NCBI RefSeq assembly: GCF_002846415.1
Contig: NZ_PJMX01000001.1
Span: 930,001 to 994,000, forward strand
Source of the DNA: Streptomyces sp. TLI_146
GTDB taxonomy: Bacteria; Actinomycetota; Actinomycetes; Streptomycetales; Streptomycetaceae
DNA length: 64,000 bases
Reading direction: 5' to 3'
The translations under genes were made by a program, and so were the position numbers. This document shows, piece by piece, positions 8,052 to 16,633 of the stretch; position 1 is the stretch's first letter; every line of letters starts with the position of its first letter. Below the pieces are notes generated by a model. The model saw only the letters and a program-made list of their open reading frames with translations, was not told the DNA's origin and ran no database searches.

Positions 8052-8230
8052 GGCCGTCTCCTCCGCCGGGGCATACGCACACCGGTGCCTGGCCGGGCAC
8101 CAGCCACACCATCGCCCCGCAGCCGTGAGGACCCCTGCTTTGCGCGCTGGACACGCCGTAGACCGCCCGCCCGGACCAGCGTTTCCCGCCTCGCACGCCA
8201 ACGACTTGAACCTGACACCAGGCGCTTGAG

Positions 8231-8663
8231 GTGGCCAGGGAGATCGAGGCCGAAAGTGGCAGGGCTGTCGTCATCCAGGCCGACCTGACCCGTCCGACGG
8301 CCGCGGCGGAGGCAGTGGGGCAGACGGTGAAGGAGTTGGGCCGCCTCGACATCCTGGTGAACAACGCAGGCTTCCTCACCTACGGACCGCTGGAAGAGGT
8401 GTCCGCCGAGGAACTGGACCGGGTGCTCGCCGTGGACGTCCGGTCGGTGTTCCTGGCCGCCCGGGCAGCCGCCCGGCACATGGGCGACGGCGGGCGGATC
8501 ATCAACATCGGGTCGCGCTTCAACGGACGTGTTCCCGGCGCGAACTTCGTCCTGCAGGCGATGGCCAAATCCGCGCTCATCGGGCTGACCAAGGGGCTTG
8601 CCCGCGAGCTGGGGCTACATCACCGGCACCGCCCTGGCCATGGACGGCGGCTACACCGCCTGA
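8231..8663 (+). pseudogene. SDR-family oxidoreductase remnant
   Basis: The frame encodes the middle of a short-chain dehydrogenase: GRAVVIQADLTRP, LDILVNNAGF (the NNAG motif) and RIINIGSR. About 45 N-terminal residues with the NAD-binding TGxxxGIG loop are absent. The active-site YxxxK reads QAMAK, so the catalytic tyrosine is lost. After GLTKGLARELG the frame breaks: the family C-terminus YITGTALAMDGGYTA with its stop at 8661-8663 is in another frame, and about 60 residues between are deleted. Three independent lesions make this a clear pseudogene. Confidence 0.85.
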
Positions 8664-8803
8664 CCACACCTCAGTGACCGCGTCCCACTCACCCAAGGGT
8701 GATGGCTGCGCGTTGGGTGCGGTTCACCCTGACGTCTCATCACGTTCGACCGAACCGGTCAGCTTGGCCACTGTCACACGACCTTTCGGCCAGGAGGCCC
8801 CCG

Positions 8804-10168
8804 ATGGCATCGCACGCCCACAAGCAGCGCACCGTACGACGTTCCCTGGCCGCGGCCATGCCCATCGCCCTGCTCGCGGCGATCGGCGTGGCCGGGACCG
8901 CGGCCGGTGCGCCGGGCCCCGAAGACGGCGGGGCGCGGGGTGCGTATGTCGAGGGCAAGGCCACCCTCGCGGACACTCCGCTCGGTGCGTTCAGCAACAG
9001 CCTCCTGCCCGGTTCGGTCGCGGACGACCGAGGCATCGACCTCGGCGGGATCGGCAGCGACCTCTATCCGGCAGGCCGCAAGGGCGAGTTCTGGACGGTG
9101 ACCGACCGGGGTCCCAACGGCCAGATCAAGGTCGACGGCAAGAAGCGCCGCACCTTCCCGGTGCCCGGTTTCGATCCGGCGATCGTCAAGGTCCGGGTGT
9201 CCGGCGGCCGCGTGCAGGTGCTCAAGGCGATCGCGATCACCACGCGGTCCGGCAGGCCCGTCACGGGGCTGCCCAACCAGGCCTCGCGTGACGAGGCCCC
9301 GTACACGTACGACGCGAAGACCCCGCTCCCGTACGACCCGAACGGTCTGGACACCGAGGGCATCGTGCGGGCGGCGGACGGCACCTTCTGGCTCGCCGAC
9401 GAGTACGGGCCCTCCCTCGTGCACGTCTCGGCGCGGGGAGAGGTGCTCACGCGGTACGTCCCCAAGGGGCTGAACCTCAAGGGGGCCGACTATCCCGTGG
9501 TGGAGTCGCTGCCCGCCATTCTGCTCAAGCGCAAGACCAACCGGGGCTTCGAGGGTCTGGCCCAGCTCCCGGGCGGCGACCTGGTCCTGGCGGTGCAGAG
9601 CCCGCTGTCCGTGCCGGACACGGCCGCCGGTGAGAAGTCCCGCAACGCGCGGCTGCTGCGCTTCTCGCCGAAGAAGCGCGCGGTGACGGCCGAGTACGCC
9701 TACCGCTTCGACGCGGTGGACGTGGTCGATCCGGGCGAGGACGACCCCTCCGAGCTCAAGATCTCCGCGCTGGTGGCGATCGGCGGTGACCGGCTGCTGG
9801 TGCAGGAGCGCACCGACAAGGCCTCCCGGATCCACCGGGTCACCCTGCCGCGCGGCCGGGGCATGCTGGGCAGCGCCTGGGACGACCCGACGACCTCTCC
9901 TTCGTACGAGCAAACGGAGGACCCGGTCACGGCCGGTGTGCCGGTGCTGCGCAAGACGCTCGTGGTCGACTTCACCAAGGTCGTGGGCGTACCCGGCAAG
10001 GTCGAGGGCATCGCGCTGACCGGCCGGGACACCCTCGCGCTCATCAACGACAACGACTTCGGCATGACGGACGGCCCCGGAGCCTTCGACACCCATGGCC
10101 GACTGGTGGACAGCGGCATTGATACGACGGTGACGTACGTGCGTCTGCCCAGGCCCCTGCGCGGCTGA
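8804..10168 (+). CDS. Secreted phytase-like esterase-domain protein
   Basis: A 454-aa exported protein starting at ATG 8804 behind AGGAGG with a six-base spacing. A signal peptide (VRRSLAAAMPIALLAAIGVA, then GTAAGAP) is followed by a beta-propeller-like domain with FWTVTDRGPNGQIK, GLDTEGIVRAADGTFWLADE and NRGFEGLAQLPGG. These are typical of the 'esterase-like activity of phytase' family (PF13449). Members are calcium-dependent beta-propeller proteins whose true substrates are mostly unproven. Conserved acidic residues (ADEYGPS, NDNDFGMTDG) fit metal binding. The gene stands alone and its transcript would end in the hairpin inside the convergent AraC gene. Confidence 0.88.
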   Translation: MASHAHKQRTVRRSLAAAMPIALLAAIGVAGTAAGAPGPEDGGARGAYVEGKATLADTPLGAFSNSLLPGSVADDRGIDLGGIGSDLYPAGRKGEFWTVTDRGPNGQIKVDGKKRRTFPVPGFDPAIVKVRVSGGRVQVLKAIAITTRSGRPVTGLPNQASRDEAPYTYDAKTPLPYDPNGLDTEGIVRAADGTFWLADEYGPSLVHVSARGEVLTRYVPKGLNLKGADYPVVESLPAILLKRKTNRGFEGLAQLPGGDLVLAVQSPLSVPDTAAGEKSRNARLLRFSPKKRAVTAEYAYRFDAVDVVDPGEDDPSELKISALVAIGGDRLLVQERTDKASRIHRVTLPRGRGMLGSAWDDPTTSPSYEQTEDPVTAGVPVLRKTLVVDFTKVVGVPGKVEGIALTGRDTLALINDNDFGMTDGPGAFDTHGRLVDSGIDTTVTYVRLPRPLRG

Positions 10169-10187
10169 ACTCAGGCACGGCAGGCCG

Positions 10188-10862
10188 TCAGCCCGCCTCC
10201 CAGCGCTTCAGGGAGGCGGGCGTGCGGCCGGTGAAGTCCCGTGCCGTACGGGTGAGATGGGCCTGGTCGGCGAAGCCCGCGCCGGCTGCGGCCAGAGCGG
10301 CCGTCGAGTCCGGCAGGCCCGCGATCGCGGTCCGCAGCCGGCCCCATCGGCGCAGGTGGGCAAGGGAGATACCCACGTCCTGGCGGACCAGGGCGCGCAA
10401 CCGCGGCGCCGACAGTCCGACCTCGGCGGCGATGGAGGCGATGGGCAGGTCCGGATCGCGCAACGTACACAGGTCGACGGCGTGGGCGACTCTCGGATCG
10501 AGCGGGGACGGGCGCCCGGCGAGTGTCCGCAGCCCGGCGTATCCGGCGCCCAGGTCCGCGCCGACGCCGGGGCCGTCGGAATCGGTGGTGCCGAGCGCGG
10601 CGAGCAGGCGGCGGACCTCGCCGCCATCGAGCTGTACCGGCCCCGGGCACGGCGGCAGCAGCCAGGAGTCGATGAACAGGGCGAGGTAGGGCGAGGTCGC
10701 CGCGCAGGCATGGACGAGCTGCGGCGGCACGATCAACCCCGGCGCCGCCACCAAGGGCCGCCCCGGCTGGAGGAGTTCGGCGTGGCCGCCGATCGGCAGC
10801 ACGGCTTTCCAGGCGGGCAGGCGGTGTCGGGCGACGTGGAACGGGCGGGACTCGGCGAACAT
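10188..10862 (-). CDS. AraC-family transcriptional regulator
   Basis: A 224-aa protein with an N-terminal cupin-like sensor region (FHVARHRLPAWKAVLPIGGH and PGLIVPPQLVHAC). The C-terminal double helix-turn-helix includes ASIAAEVGLSAPRLRALV and ALAAAGAGFADQAHLTRTAR, ending near FTGRTPASLKRW, the standard AraC signature. I chose ATG 10862 because GAGGCGACG precedes it. A longer in-frame ATG at 10940 has no ribosome site and would abut the divergent DoxX start. A dyad in the shared 84-bp region may be its operator, making control of the DoxX gene and itself likely. Confidence 0.87.
   Translation of the reverse strand: MFAESRPFHVARHRLPAWKAVLPIGGHAELLQPGRPLVAAPGLIVPPQLVHACAATSPYLALFIDSWLLPPCPGPVQLDGGEVRRLLAALGTTDSDGPGVGADLGAGYAGLRTLAGRPSPLDPRVAHAVDLCTLRDPDLPIASIAAEVGLSAPRLRALVRQDVGISLAHLRRWGRLRTAIAGLPDSTAALAAAGAGFADQAHLTRTARDFTGRTPASLKRWEAG
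10191..10221. terminator. Strong hairpin at convergent gene ends
   Basis: GCCCGCCTCCC and GGGAGGCGGGC form a perfect 11-bp stem with a nine-base loop. It starts 23 bp past the phytase-like gene stop and lies within the last codons of the opposing AraC gene. It probably terminates the plus-strand transcript. Confidence 0.65.
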
Positions 10863-10906
10863 CGTCGCCTCGGGGCCGGTCGCGAAGACGGTGCGGCGAT
10901 CGTTTT

Positions 10907-10933
10907 GTTCAAGTGCCCAGGCACGAGGTGAAC
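10907..10933. promoter_or_regulatory. Dyad between AraC regulator and DoxX gene
   Basis: The inner arms GTGCC and GGCAC with a two-base centre are flanked by GTTCA on the left and TGAAC on the right, giving an imperfect nested palindrome. It fills the divergent promoter region and is a plausible AraC operator. Confidence 0.45.
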
Positions 10934-10946
10934 GGATCATCGTGCC

Positions 10947-11318
10947 ATGCACGCTATCGCTTCCGTCGTCTTGGCGGTGTTCCTGGTCGTCACGGGGGTC
11001 ATGCACTTCCTGTCCCCCGGCTACTTCCGCACGCTGATACCCGCATGGCTCGGCCGGGAGCGGCTCCTGGTGGCCGGTAGCGGGGCGGCCGAGGTCGTGG
11101 CGGGTGTGCTGGTGCTGGTCCCGGGCGGCAGGCAGGCCGGGGGTTGGGCCGCCGCCGCCCTGATCACCTGTTACCTGGTGTCCCACGGGGACGCGCTGCG
11201 ACGGGCGCGGCCGGATCGGCCCCGGCTGCTGGAGCGGCCGGTCGGAGCGGTGGCTCGGCTGGTAGTGAACGCCCTGTACATCGCCTGGGCGGTGGCGGTG
11301 GCCCGCTCCGCGCCGTGA
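10947..11318 (+). CDS. DoxX-family membrane protein
   Basis: A 123-aa protein with four predicted membrane helices (SVVLAVFLVVTGVMHFL, VAGSGAAEVVAGVLVLVPG, WAAAALITCYLVSHGDALRR and LVVNALYIAWAVAVAR). The GVMHFLSPGYF start and the mid-protein helix pattern fit the DoxX/DoxD family, small quinone-associated membrane proteins. The ATG at 10947 has only a weak ribosome site. The gene is followed 94 bp later by the NDH-2-like flavoprotein gene on the same strand, consistent with a redox role, and is divergent from an AraC regulator that may respond to its substrate. Confidence 0.85.
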   Translation: MHAIASVVLAVFLVVTGVMHFLSPGYFRTLIPAWLGRERLLVAGSGAAEVVAGVLVLVPGGRQAGGWAAAALITCYLVSHGDALRRARPDRPRLLERPVGAVARLVVNALYIAWAVAVARSAP

Positions 11319-11412
11319 TCGCGAGGCGCGGCGACCGACCGTCCGAGGCGGTGCGGAAGCCGCCCGTAGCCACACCCGTAGTCACCGTCGTCATCACAGA
11401 GGAAGTCATGCC

Positions 11413-12555
11413 ATGAGTCATCGCCTCGTCGTCGTGGGAGCCGGTTACGCCGGTCTGTCGGCGGCCAAACTCCTCGCCCGCAAGCTGCGCCGCGACAATG
11501 TCACGATCACGCTGGTCAACGCCTCGGACCGGTTCGTGGAACGGGTCCGGCTCCATCAACTGGCCGCCGGACAACGCCTCGTGACGCTGCCCTTGCGCCA
11601 GCGCCTCGCCGGTACATCGGTCCGGCTGGTCGTCGCGCGCGTGACCGCGATCGATGCCACTGCCCGAAGCGTGAGTCTTGACGTCGCTCCCGGAGCGATC
11701 GGCTACGACACCCTGGTGTACGCGGCGGGCAGCCGGGCGTGGTTCGACGGTGTCCCGGGTGCGGCCGAGCACGCGTACACCGTCGCCGACCTTGAACAGG
11801 CGACGCGGTTGCGGCGCAGGGTCGCCGCGATGGCGTCGGGCGACACCGTCGCGGTGGTGGGGGCAGGGCTGACCGGGCTGGAGACCGCCTCGGAACTGGC
11901 GGCGAGCCACCCCGAGTTGCGGGTCCGGCTGGTCACGGGGGCCGATGATGTGGGGTCCGGGCTCGTGCCGCGGGCCCGGACCCATGTGCGACGCACTCTG
12001 GACCGGCTGGATGTCTCGGTTCACCCGGGGACGGTGGTCGCCGCGGTGCGTCAGGACGGCCTGGACACTCTTGACGGCACGTCGTTCGCCGCTGACGCCG
12101 TGGTGTGGACCACCGGGTTCCGTGCGCCGGAGCTGGCGCGGGCGGCAGGATTCGCCACGGATGAGAACGGCCGGATGCTCGTCGACGCCACCTTGCGCTC
12201 GGTCTCGCACCCCGAGGTGTACGCCGTGGGTGACGCGGCCGCCGGGATCTGCGTGGGCGGGGCGCCGAGCCGTATGTCCTGCCAGGCGGCCCTGCCCATG
12301 GGCCGGGGCGTGGCCGAGGTCGTCGCGGCGCGGCTGTCCGGCCGGGAACCCGGACCCGTACGGATCGGATACGTCTTCACCAACATCAGCCTCGGCCGAC
12401 GCGACGGTGTCGTCCAGTTCACCCGCCCCGACGACCGCCCGCGCAGGTTCGCCCTGACGGGACGCGTCGCGGCGGCCCACAAGGAGGCTGTCGTGCGAAG
12501 CACGGTGGGGTTCGGAGCGTGGGGTGCGTCGAGCACGTACGAGCAGGATTCCTGA
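11413..12555 (+). CDS. NAD(P)/FAD-dependent oxidoreductase (NDH-2-like)
   Basis: A 380-aa flavoprotein starting at ATG 11413 behind GAGGAAG. There are two dinucleotide folds: FAD-binding VVVGAGYAGLSAA at residues 5-17, and NAD(P)H-binding VAVVGAGLTGLETAS near 153. The FAD-contact motif VYAVGDAA is near the C-terminus. This is the layout of type II NADH dehydrogenase/ferredoxin reductase-like enzymes. There is no C-terminal membrane helix, so membrane attachment would be peripheral. In many Streptomyces a close homologue sits beside an ECF sigma factor gene; no sigma gene is seen here. It follows the DoxX gene and may share its transcript. Confidence 0.9.
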   Translation: MSHRLVVVGAGYAGLSAAKLLARKLRRDNVTITLVNASDRFVERVRLHQLAAGQRLVTLPLRQRLAGTSVRLVVARVTAIDATARSVSLDVAPGAIGYDTLVYAAGSRAWFDGVPGAAEHAYTVADLEQATRLRRRVAAMASGDTVAVVGAGLTGLETASELAASHPELRVRLVTGADDVGSGLVPRARTHVRRTLDRLDVSVHPGTVVAAVRQDGLDTLDGTSFAADAVVWTTGFRAPELARAAGFATDENGRMLVDATLRSVSHPEVYAVGDAAAGICVGGAPSRMSCQAALPMGRGVAEVVAARLSGREPGPVRIGYVFTNISLGRRDGVVQFTRPDDRPRRFALTGRVAAAHKEAVVRSTVGFGAWGASSTYEQDS

Positions 12556-12672
12556 CGATTACGCATAGTGATGAGAGACTCGCGGATCCGGGGGATTTAC
12601 TTGAAGTCTCACATTGTTTTATGGTCGCAAGCGAGGCCACCGCCTCACCCTTCGCCGCCCTGGGAGAACTCC

Positions 12673-13173
12673 ATGCCTGTACGCCGCCTCAACCACGCGG
12701 TGCTCTACGTGCGTGACGTCGCACGAGCCGTCGAGTTCTACACCGACGTCTTCGGCTTCAAGCTCGACGTCGACATCCCCGGCCGCGCCGCGTTCCTCAG
12801 CGCCGAGGACACGCTCAACGACCACGACCTCGGCCTCTTCTCCGTCGGACCGGACGCACCCGGGCCCGAGCAGGGCCGCGTCGGCCTCTACCACCTGGCC
12901 TGGGAAGTGGGCACCCTCGGCGAGCTGGTCGCCGTCGCCGACAAGATCAACAAGCGTGGCGCCATGGTCGGCTCCACGAACCACGGCGTGTCGAAGTCCC
13001 TGTACGCCAAGGACCCCGACGGCAACGAGTTCGAGATCATGTGGCGGGTCCCCCGCGAGGACTGGCCGACCGGGGCCGAAGAAACCCGCCCCGGCCCGCT
13101 CGACCTCGAGGAGTCACTCAAGCGCTGGGGCCCCGACCGCAAGACCGGCGCCGCGGCCGGATCCGCCACCTGA
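12673..13173 (+). CDS. VOC family protein (catechol dioxygenase/glyoxalase fold)
   Basis: A 166-aa protein. ATG 12673 is chosen because GGGAG lies six bases upstream. Two beta-alpha-beta-beta-beta modules are visible, with the metal-site residues expected of a vicinal oxygen chelate enzyme: His in RLNHAVLYV, His in GLYHLAWEV and Glu in DPDGNEFEIMW. The VRDVARAVEFYTDVFGFKL stretch is typical. The substrate is unknown; small aromatic or electrophile detoxification is common in the family. An unusually AT-rich 45 bp lies upstream (12590-12635, TTGAAG and TTTTAT visible) and probably contains the promoter. A bidirectional hairpin follows the gene. Confidence 0.85.
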   Translation: MPVRRLNHAVLYVRDVARAVEFYTDVFGFKLDVDIPGRAAFLSAEDTLNDHDLGLFSVGPDAPGPEQGRVGLYHLAWEVGTLGELVAVADKINKRGAMVGSTNHGVSKSLYAKDPDGNEFEIMWRVPREDWPTGAEETRPGPLDLEESLKRWGPDRKTGAAAGSAT

Positions 13174-13241
13174 GCGACGATCCGTCGTCACGTACACCGT
13201 CGAAACCCTGTGACGGGTTGGACGGGTTGACGGACCAGCTT

Positions 13242-13278
13242 CCCGGAAGGGGCATTCTGACCGACTGCCCCTTCCCGG
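13242..13278. terminator. Bidirectional terminator hairpin
   Basis: CCCGGAAGGGGCA and TGCCCCTTCCCGG pair over 13 positions with one mismatch and an 11-base loop. The hairpin sits between the convergent VOC and MerR genes, as expected for a shared terminator. Confidence 0.7.
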
Positions 13279-13299
13279 AGACCGCCGATTCTCAGGCGC

Positions 13300-14235
13300 T
13301 CATCGGGCTTCCCGTGGCGTGACCGCACGATGGAGCGAGTCCAGCAACCAGGCGTGTGCCGCCCCGACGGTGACGTCCTCGCCCGTGATGTCCCCGACGA
13401 GCTCCCAGTACCGGTGCAGGCCAGGACTCCGGTCGGCGGCCCCGGTGCGTGCCAGGGCGTGCCGGAACGCGGGGCTGTCGCGGGTGCCTCGTGTGGCCGC
13501 GTGCACGTCGACGAACCGGTCGAGCAAGGGCCCGGGGCCCGGCTGCCGACCCGCCCGTACGAGTGGGCGTGCGAGCTCGCACACTTCGCCGACTCCACCT
13601 TCGACCAGAGCGTTCCGATACGCGAGGAACTCCTCGCCCGTACGGGTGCGTGCCCAGAACCGCTGCCGCAGCCGCTGGTCCTGCACTATCGCGACCAGCG
13701 TGGCGTAGGCAACCATCTGCTCGGGGGCGGGGTCGTCCGGCAGCTCGGGAACGCTGACCGAGATGACCATGGCGGCGCCGTCTTCGGGCAACGAGGGCAG
13801 GGCCACGCGGCTCCAGAACGCCTCCAGGGCGTGCCGGGCCGCCCCGCCGTCGGCGACCGCGGCCAGCAGTTCCAGCCTCGGTTCCCGCTCGGCCGGTGGA
13901 GCCTGCTCGACCGCGCGCAGCGAGGCACGGCGCCAGGCCAGTGCCGCCAACTCGACGTCGATCTTCTCGCGTTCGCGCGCGGCCGCTTCGGCGACGGATC
14001 CCCGACCACTCAGTACGGTGTCGATCGCCGCCAGTCCGAGTCCGAGTGCGCGCAGCCGACGCAACAGCGTCAACCGCCGGACCGCCTCCGCCCGGAAGCG
14101 GCGGTGTCCACCCGTGCTGCGCACCGGATCGAGGAAGCCCTCGTCGCAGTAGAAGCGGATCGTGCGTACGGGCACGCCGGTTCGCTGGGAGAGCTCGCCG
14201 ATGGACAGGGTCTCCTCGCGCACTTGAACCTCCAC
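13300..14235 (-). CDS. MerR-family transcriptional regulator with long effector domain
   Basis: A 311-aa protein. The N-terminal winged helix (LSIGELSQRTGVPVRTIRFY, then CDEGFLDPVR) is typical MerR. It is followed by the dimerisation helix and a long, mostly helical C-terminal region of about 190 residues without cysteine metal motifs, of the kind that binds organic ligands. The first candidate start, GTG 14235, lies inside a dyad that is shared with the divergent gene. The message may therefore be leaderless, or translation may begin at the in-frame GTG four codons later. The divergent neighbour is a mycothiol-dependent isomerase-type gene, its probable target. Confidence 0.87.
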   Translation of the reverse strand: MEVQVREETLSIGELSQRTGVPVRTIRFYCDEGFLDPVRSTGGHRRFRAEAVRRLTLLRRLRALGLGLAAIDTVLSGRGSVAEAAAREREKIDVELAALAWRRASLRAVEQAPPAEREPRLELLAAVADGGAARHALEAFWSRVALPSLPEDGAAMVISVSVPELPDDPAPEQMVAYATLVAIVQDQRLRQRFWARTRTGEEFLAYRNALVEGGVGEVCELARPLVRAGRQPGPGPLLDRFVDVHAATRGTRDSPAFRHALARTGAADRSPGLHRYWELVGDITGEDVTVGAAHAWLLDSLHRAVTPREAR

Positions 14236-14245
14236 CGGGGTGGAG
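14230..14245. promoter_or_regulatory. Perfect dyad between MerR regulator and mycothiol-type enzyme gene
   Basis: CTCCACC and GGTGGAG form perfect 7-bp arms around a GG centre, 17 bp upstream of the plus-strand ATG and overlapping the first regulator start codon. It is a likely MerR operator for both genes. Confidence 0.55.
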
Positions 14246-14262
14246 TTCCTACCCTACGCCGC

Positions 14263-15012
14263 ATGACGCAGCCTCATATCGACCGGCTGGCCTCGGGCCT
14301 GCTCGCACAGACCGCGGCGTTCGCGGACGCCGTGGACGGCACGGACTGGGACGCCTTCGTACCGACCTGCCCGCGGTGGCGGCTTCGGGTCCTGGTCGGA
14401 CACCTCGGACAGGCGCCGCGCTGGGCGGCGGGAATCGTACGCGGAGACCCGCCCGGCGCCGTCCCCGACCCGCACGAAGCGCGGCCTCCGCAGGACTGGC
14501 GGGCCTGGCTCCTCACGGGCGCCTCGGAGCTGGTCACGGCCGTACGGGAGACCGGCCCCGACGCGCCGGTCTGGACGGTGGCGGGGCCGGCACCGGCGTC
14601 GTTCTGGCTACGGCAGGTCACCCACGACACCGCGGTGCACACGGCCGATGCCGCGTTCCTGGCGGGCGTGCCGTACACCGTCGAACCCGACCTGGCGGCC
14701 GACGCCGTGACCCAGCTCCTGGAGCTGCTGTCCGCACCCGTCATGGCGACCCTGAAGCCCGCGGTGGCTTCGCTGCGGGGAAGGGGCTCGATCGGGCTGC
14801 GGGCTCGCGAGGAGTCGGTCGAAGGGTGGGTGATCACACGCACGCCGACGGGGGTGTCATGGCGGCGGGGCGCGGGACCGGCGGACGTCACCGTGACGGG
14901 TCCGATGCGGGACCTGATGTTGGTACTGATGCGGCGCCTGCCGCCACAGCGCCTGACGATCGACGGGGACAGGCCGCTGTTCGACCACTGGCTGGCCCAC
15001 TCCGCCTTGTAG
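14263..15012 (+). CDS. Maleylpyruvate isomerase family mycothiol-dependent enzyme
   Basis: A 249-aa protein. The N-terminal DinB-like four-helix bundle has the family features: the WDAFVPTCPRWRLRVLVGHL segment with the metal-binding His, and RQVTHDTAVHTADA with the paired His residues. A C-terminal SCP-like alpha/beta domain follows. The family uses mycothiol as cofactor in isomerisation or thiol-transfer reactions in actinobacteria; the substrate here is unknown. The ATG at 14263 has no strong ribosome site and lies just after the MerR dyad, so a short leader is likely. Confidence 0.85.
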   Translation: MTQPHIDRLASGLLAQTAAFADAVDGTDWDAFVPTCPRWRLRVLVGHLGQAPRWAAGIVRGDPPGAVPDPHEARPPQDWRAWLLTGASELVTAVRETGPDAPVWTVAGPAPASFWLRQVTHDTAVHTADAAFLAGVPYTVEPDLAADAVTQLLELLSAPVMATLKPAVASLRGRGSIGLRAREESVEGWVITRTPTGVSWRRGAGPADVTVTGPMRDLMLVLMRRLPPQRLTIDGDRPLFDHWLAHSAL

Positions 15013-15102
15013 GCACGCGCCGGTGACGGCAATCCTCCGGTGGCCGCCATCCGGGCTGACGAAATTCCAGTACGGCCTGGGCCACGCAACCCCACAGGGG
15101 TG

Positions 15103-16023
15103 CTAGACGGTCAGGACGATCTTTCCTCGCGTGCGGCCCGCCTGGCTCAGGCGCCACGCTTCGGCGGTCTCGGCCAGCGGCAGCGCGTGTTCCACGGGCA
15201 CCGTCAGCTTGCCCGCGTCCGCGAGCGCGGCGAGCGCCGCCAGACCGTCGGCATCGGGACGCACCCAGACATAGTGGCCGCCCGTGGCCGTGGCCTCCCC
15301 GTCGGTGATGGACGCGACCCGGTCGCGCTCGCGGAGCAGCTGCTGGGAGACGCCGACCGCGCCCTCGCCGATGAAGTCGAGGGCCGCGTCGACGCCGTCG
15401 GGTGCCAGGTTCCGTACGCGGTCGGCGAGCCCGTCCCCGTAGGTGACCGGTTCCGCGCCGAGCTCGCGGAGGAAGTCGTGGTTGCGTTCACTGGCCGTGC
15501 CGATCACCCGGGCGCCGAGCGCGACGGCGATCTGCACGCCGAGCGAGCCGACGCCGCCGGCCGCGGCGTGGATCAGCACGGTCTCGCCCTTGGCCAGACC
15601 GACCCGCTTGATCGTCTGGTAGGCGGTGAGCCCCGCGAGCGGCGCTCCGGCGGCCTGCTCCCAGCTCAGCGCGGCGGGCTTCTTGGCCAGGGTGCGCACG
15701 GGCGCGGCGACGAGCTCCGCGTACGTGCCGTTCTGCGCCCAGTCCTTGCGTACGTAGCCGAAGACCTCGTCGCCCACCGCGAACTCGGTCGCGTCCAGGC
15801 CGACCCGTTCCACCACACCGGCCATGTCCCAGCCGGAGATCAGCGGGAAACGAACCTCCATGATCGGGTCCAGGTAACCGGCGGCGAGTTTCCAGTCGAC
15901 GGGATTGACCGCGGCCGCCTTCACCCGGACGAGGACCTCACCGGGCGCGACCTTGGGATCGGGCAGCTCGACCAGTCGCAGGTCGTCGGCGGATCCGTAC
16001 GATTCGAGCGCGATTGCCTTCAT
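15103..16023 (-). CDS. NADP-dependent quinone oxidoreductase-type zinc-independent dehydrogenase
   Basis: A 306-aa medium-chain dehydrogenase/reductase. It starts at ATG 16023 (MKAIALESYGSADDLRLVEL) behind AAAGCGG. A GroES-like N-terminal half (GEVLVRVKAAAVNPVDWK, GWDMAGVVERVG) is followed by a Rossmann domain with VLIHAAAGGVGSLGVQIA. Structural-zinc cysteines are missing, as in the quinone oxidoreductase branch. It reduces quinones or enones with NADPH, probably as a detoxification step. No functional partner is adjacent. The sequence is full length and intact. Confidence 0.9.
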   Translation of the reverse strand: MKAIALESYGSADDLRLVELPDPKVAPGEVLVRVKAAAVNPVDWKLAAGYLDPIMEVRFPLISGWDMAGVVERVGLDATEFAVGDEVFGYVRKDWAQNGTYAELVAAPVRTLAKKPAALSWEQAAGAPLAGLTAYQTIKRVGLAKGETVLIHAAAGGVGSLGVQIAVALGARVIGTASERNHDFLRELGAEPVTYGDGLADRVRNLAPDGVDAALDFIGEGAVGVSQQLLRERDRVASITDGEATATGGHYVWVRPDADGLAALAALADAGKLTVPVEHALPLAETAEAWRLSQAGRTRGKIVLTV

Positions 16024-16176
16024 GGTCCAGAACCGCTTTCCGGCCGGTCGCTGCCTTCCGGCCCAGTCGATGGGGCTTTCCCTCTGCTGTGTCCAGGATT
16101 CACACGGGCGGGCGACGCAGGCAACTCCAGCCGGCGACGCCGGCGGCCTACCAGGGCGGCCGCACAAAGCTGCCGG

Positions 16177-16617
16177 TCAGCCGCCGAAGCGGCGTACGTA
16201 ACGGCGCTGCCAGGGCGTCTCGACGGCATGGCGGTCGTAGTTCCGCCGTACGAAGTCCACGGCCTCCTCGGCAGCCACCCCGTCAAGGACGGCGAGACAG
16301 GCCAGGGCGGTGCCGGTACGCCCCCGGCCGCCGCCGCACGCGACCTCGACGCGCTCGCGTTCCGCACGCTCCCACGCCTCGCGGAGCACCTTCGCCGCCT
16401 GGCCTCGGTCACTGGGCAGCCAGAAGTCCGGCCAGGGCAGCCACTCGAACTGCCAGGGGACGTCTGGCGGCGGCTTGCCGAGCAGATAGACGGCGTACGA
16501 GGGTGTGGGGCCTTCCGGAAGCGGCCGCCGCAGACCCCGGCCTCGTACCAGCCGCCCGGACGGGAGGCGCAGAACGCCTGCCCCGGTCGGCTCCCAGGAT
16601 TCACGGCTCGCGGTCAC
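16177..16617 (-). CDS. Small protein-tyrosine/dual-specificity phosphatase
   Basis: A 146-aa cytoplasmic protein from GTG 16617. The phosphatase loop CGGGRGRTGTA gives the Cys-x5-Arg signature, with the catalytic cysteine following VEVA. The general acid region may be around WLPWPDFWLPSD. Length and motif fit the compact cyclin-dependent-kinase-inhibitor/DSP-like phosphatases seen in actinobacteria. The substrate is unknown. Two 16-bp direct repeats, 21 bp apart, lie just upstream of the start and may be regulatory. Confidence 0.85.
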   Translation of the reverse strand: MTASRESWEPTGAGVLRLPSGRLVRGRGLRRPLPEGPTPSYAVYLLGKPPPDVPWQFEWLPWPDFWLPSDRGQAAKVLREAWERAERERVEVACGGGRGRTGTALACLAVLDGVAAEEAVDFVRRNYDRHAVETPWQRRYVRRFGG

Positions 16618-16633
16618 GGGGCCACCGTAGCGT

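Noticed and set aside
10863..11375. N-terminal extension of the AraC regulator by up to 171 residues
   Set aside because: It would run through the DoxX gene and the shared promoter dyad. The GAGGCG-supported ATG at 10862 fits family length.
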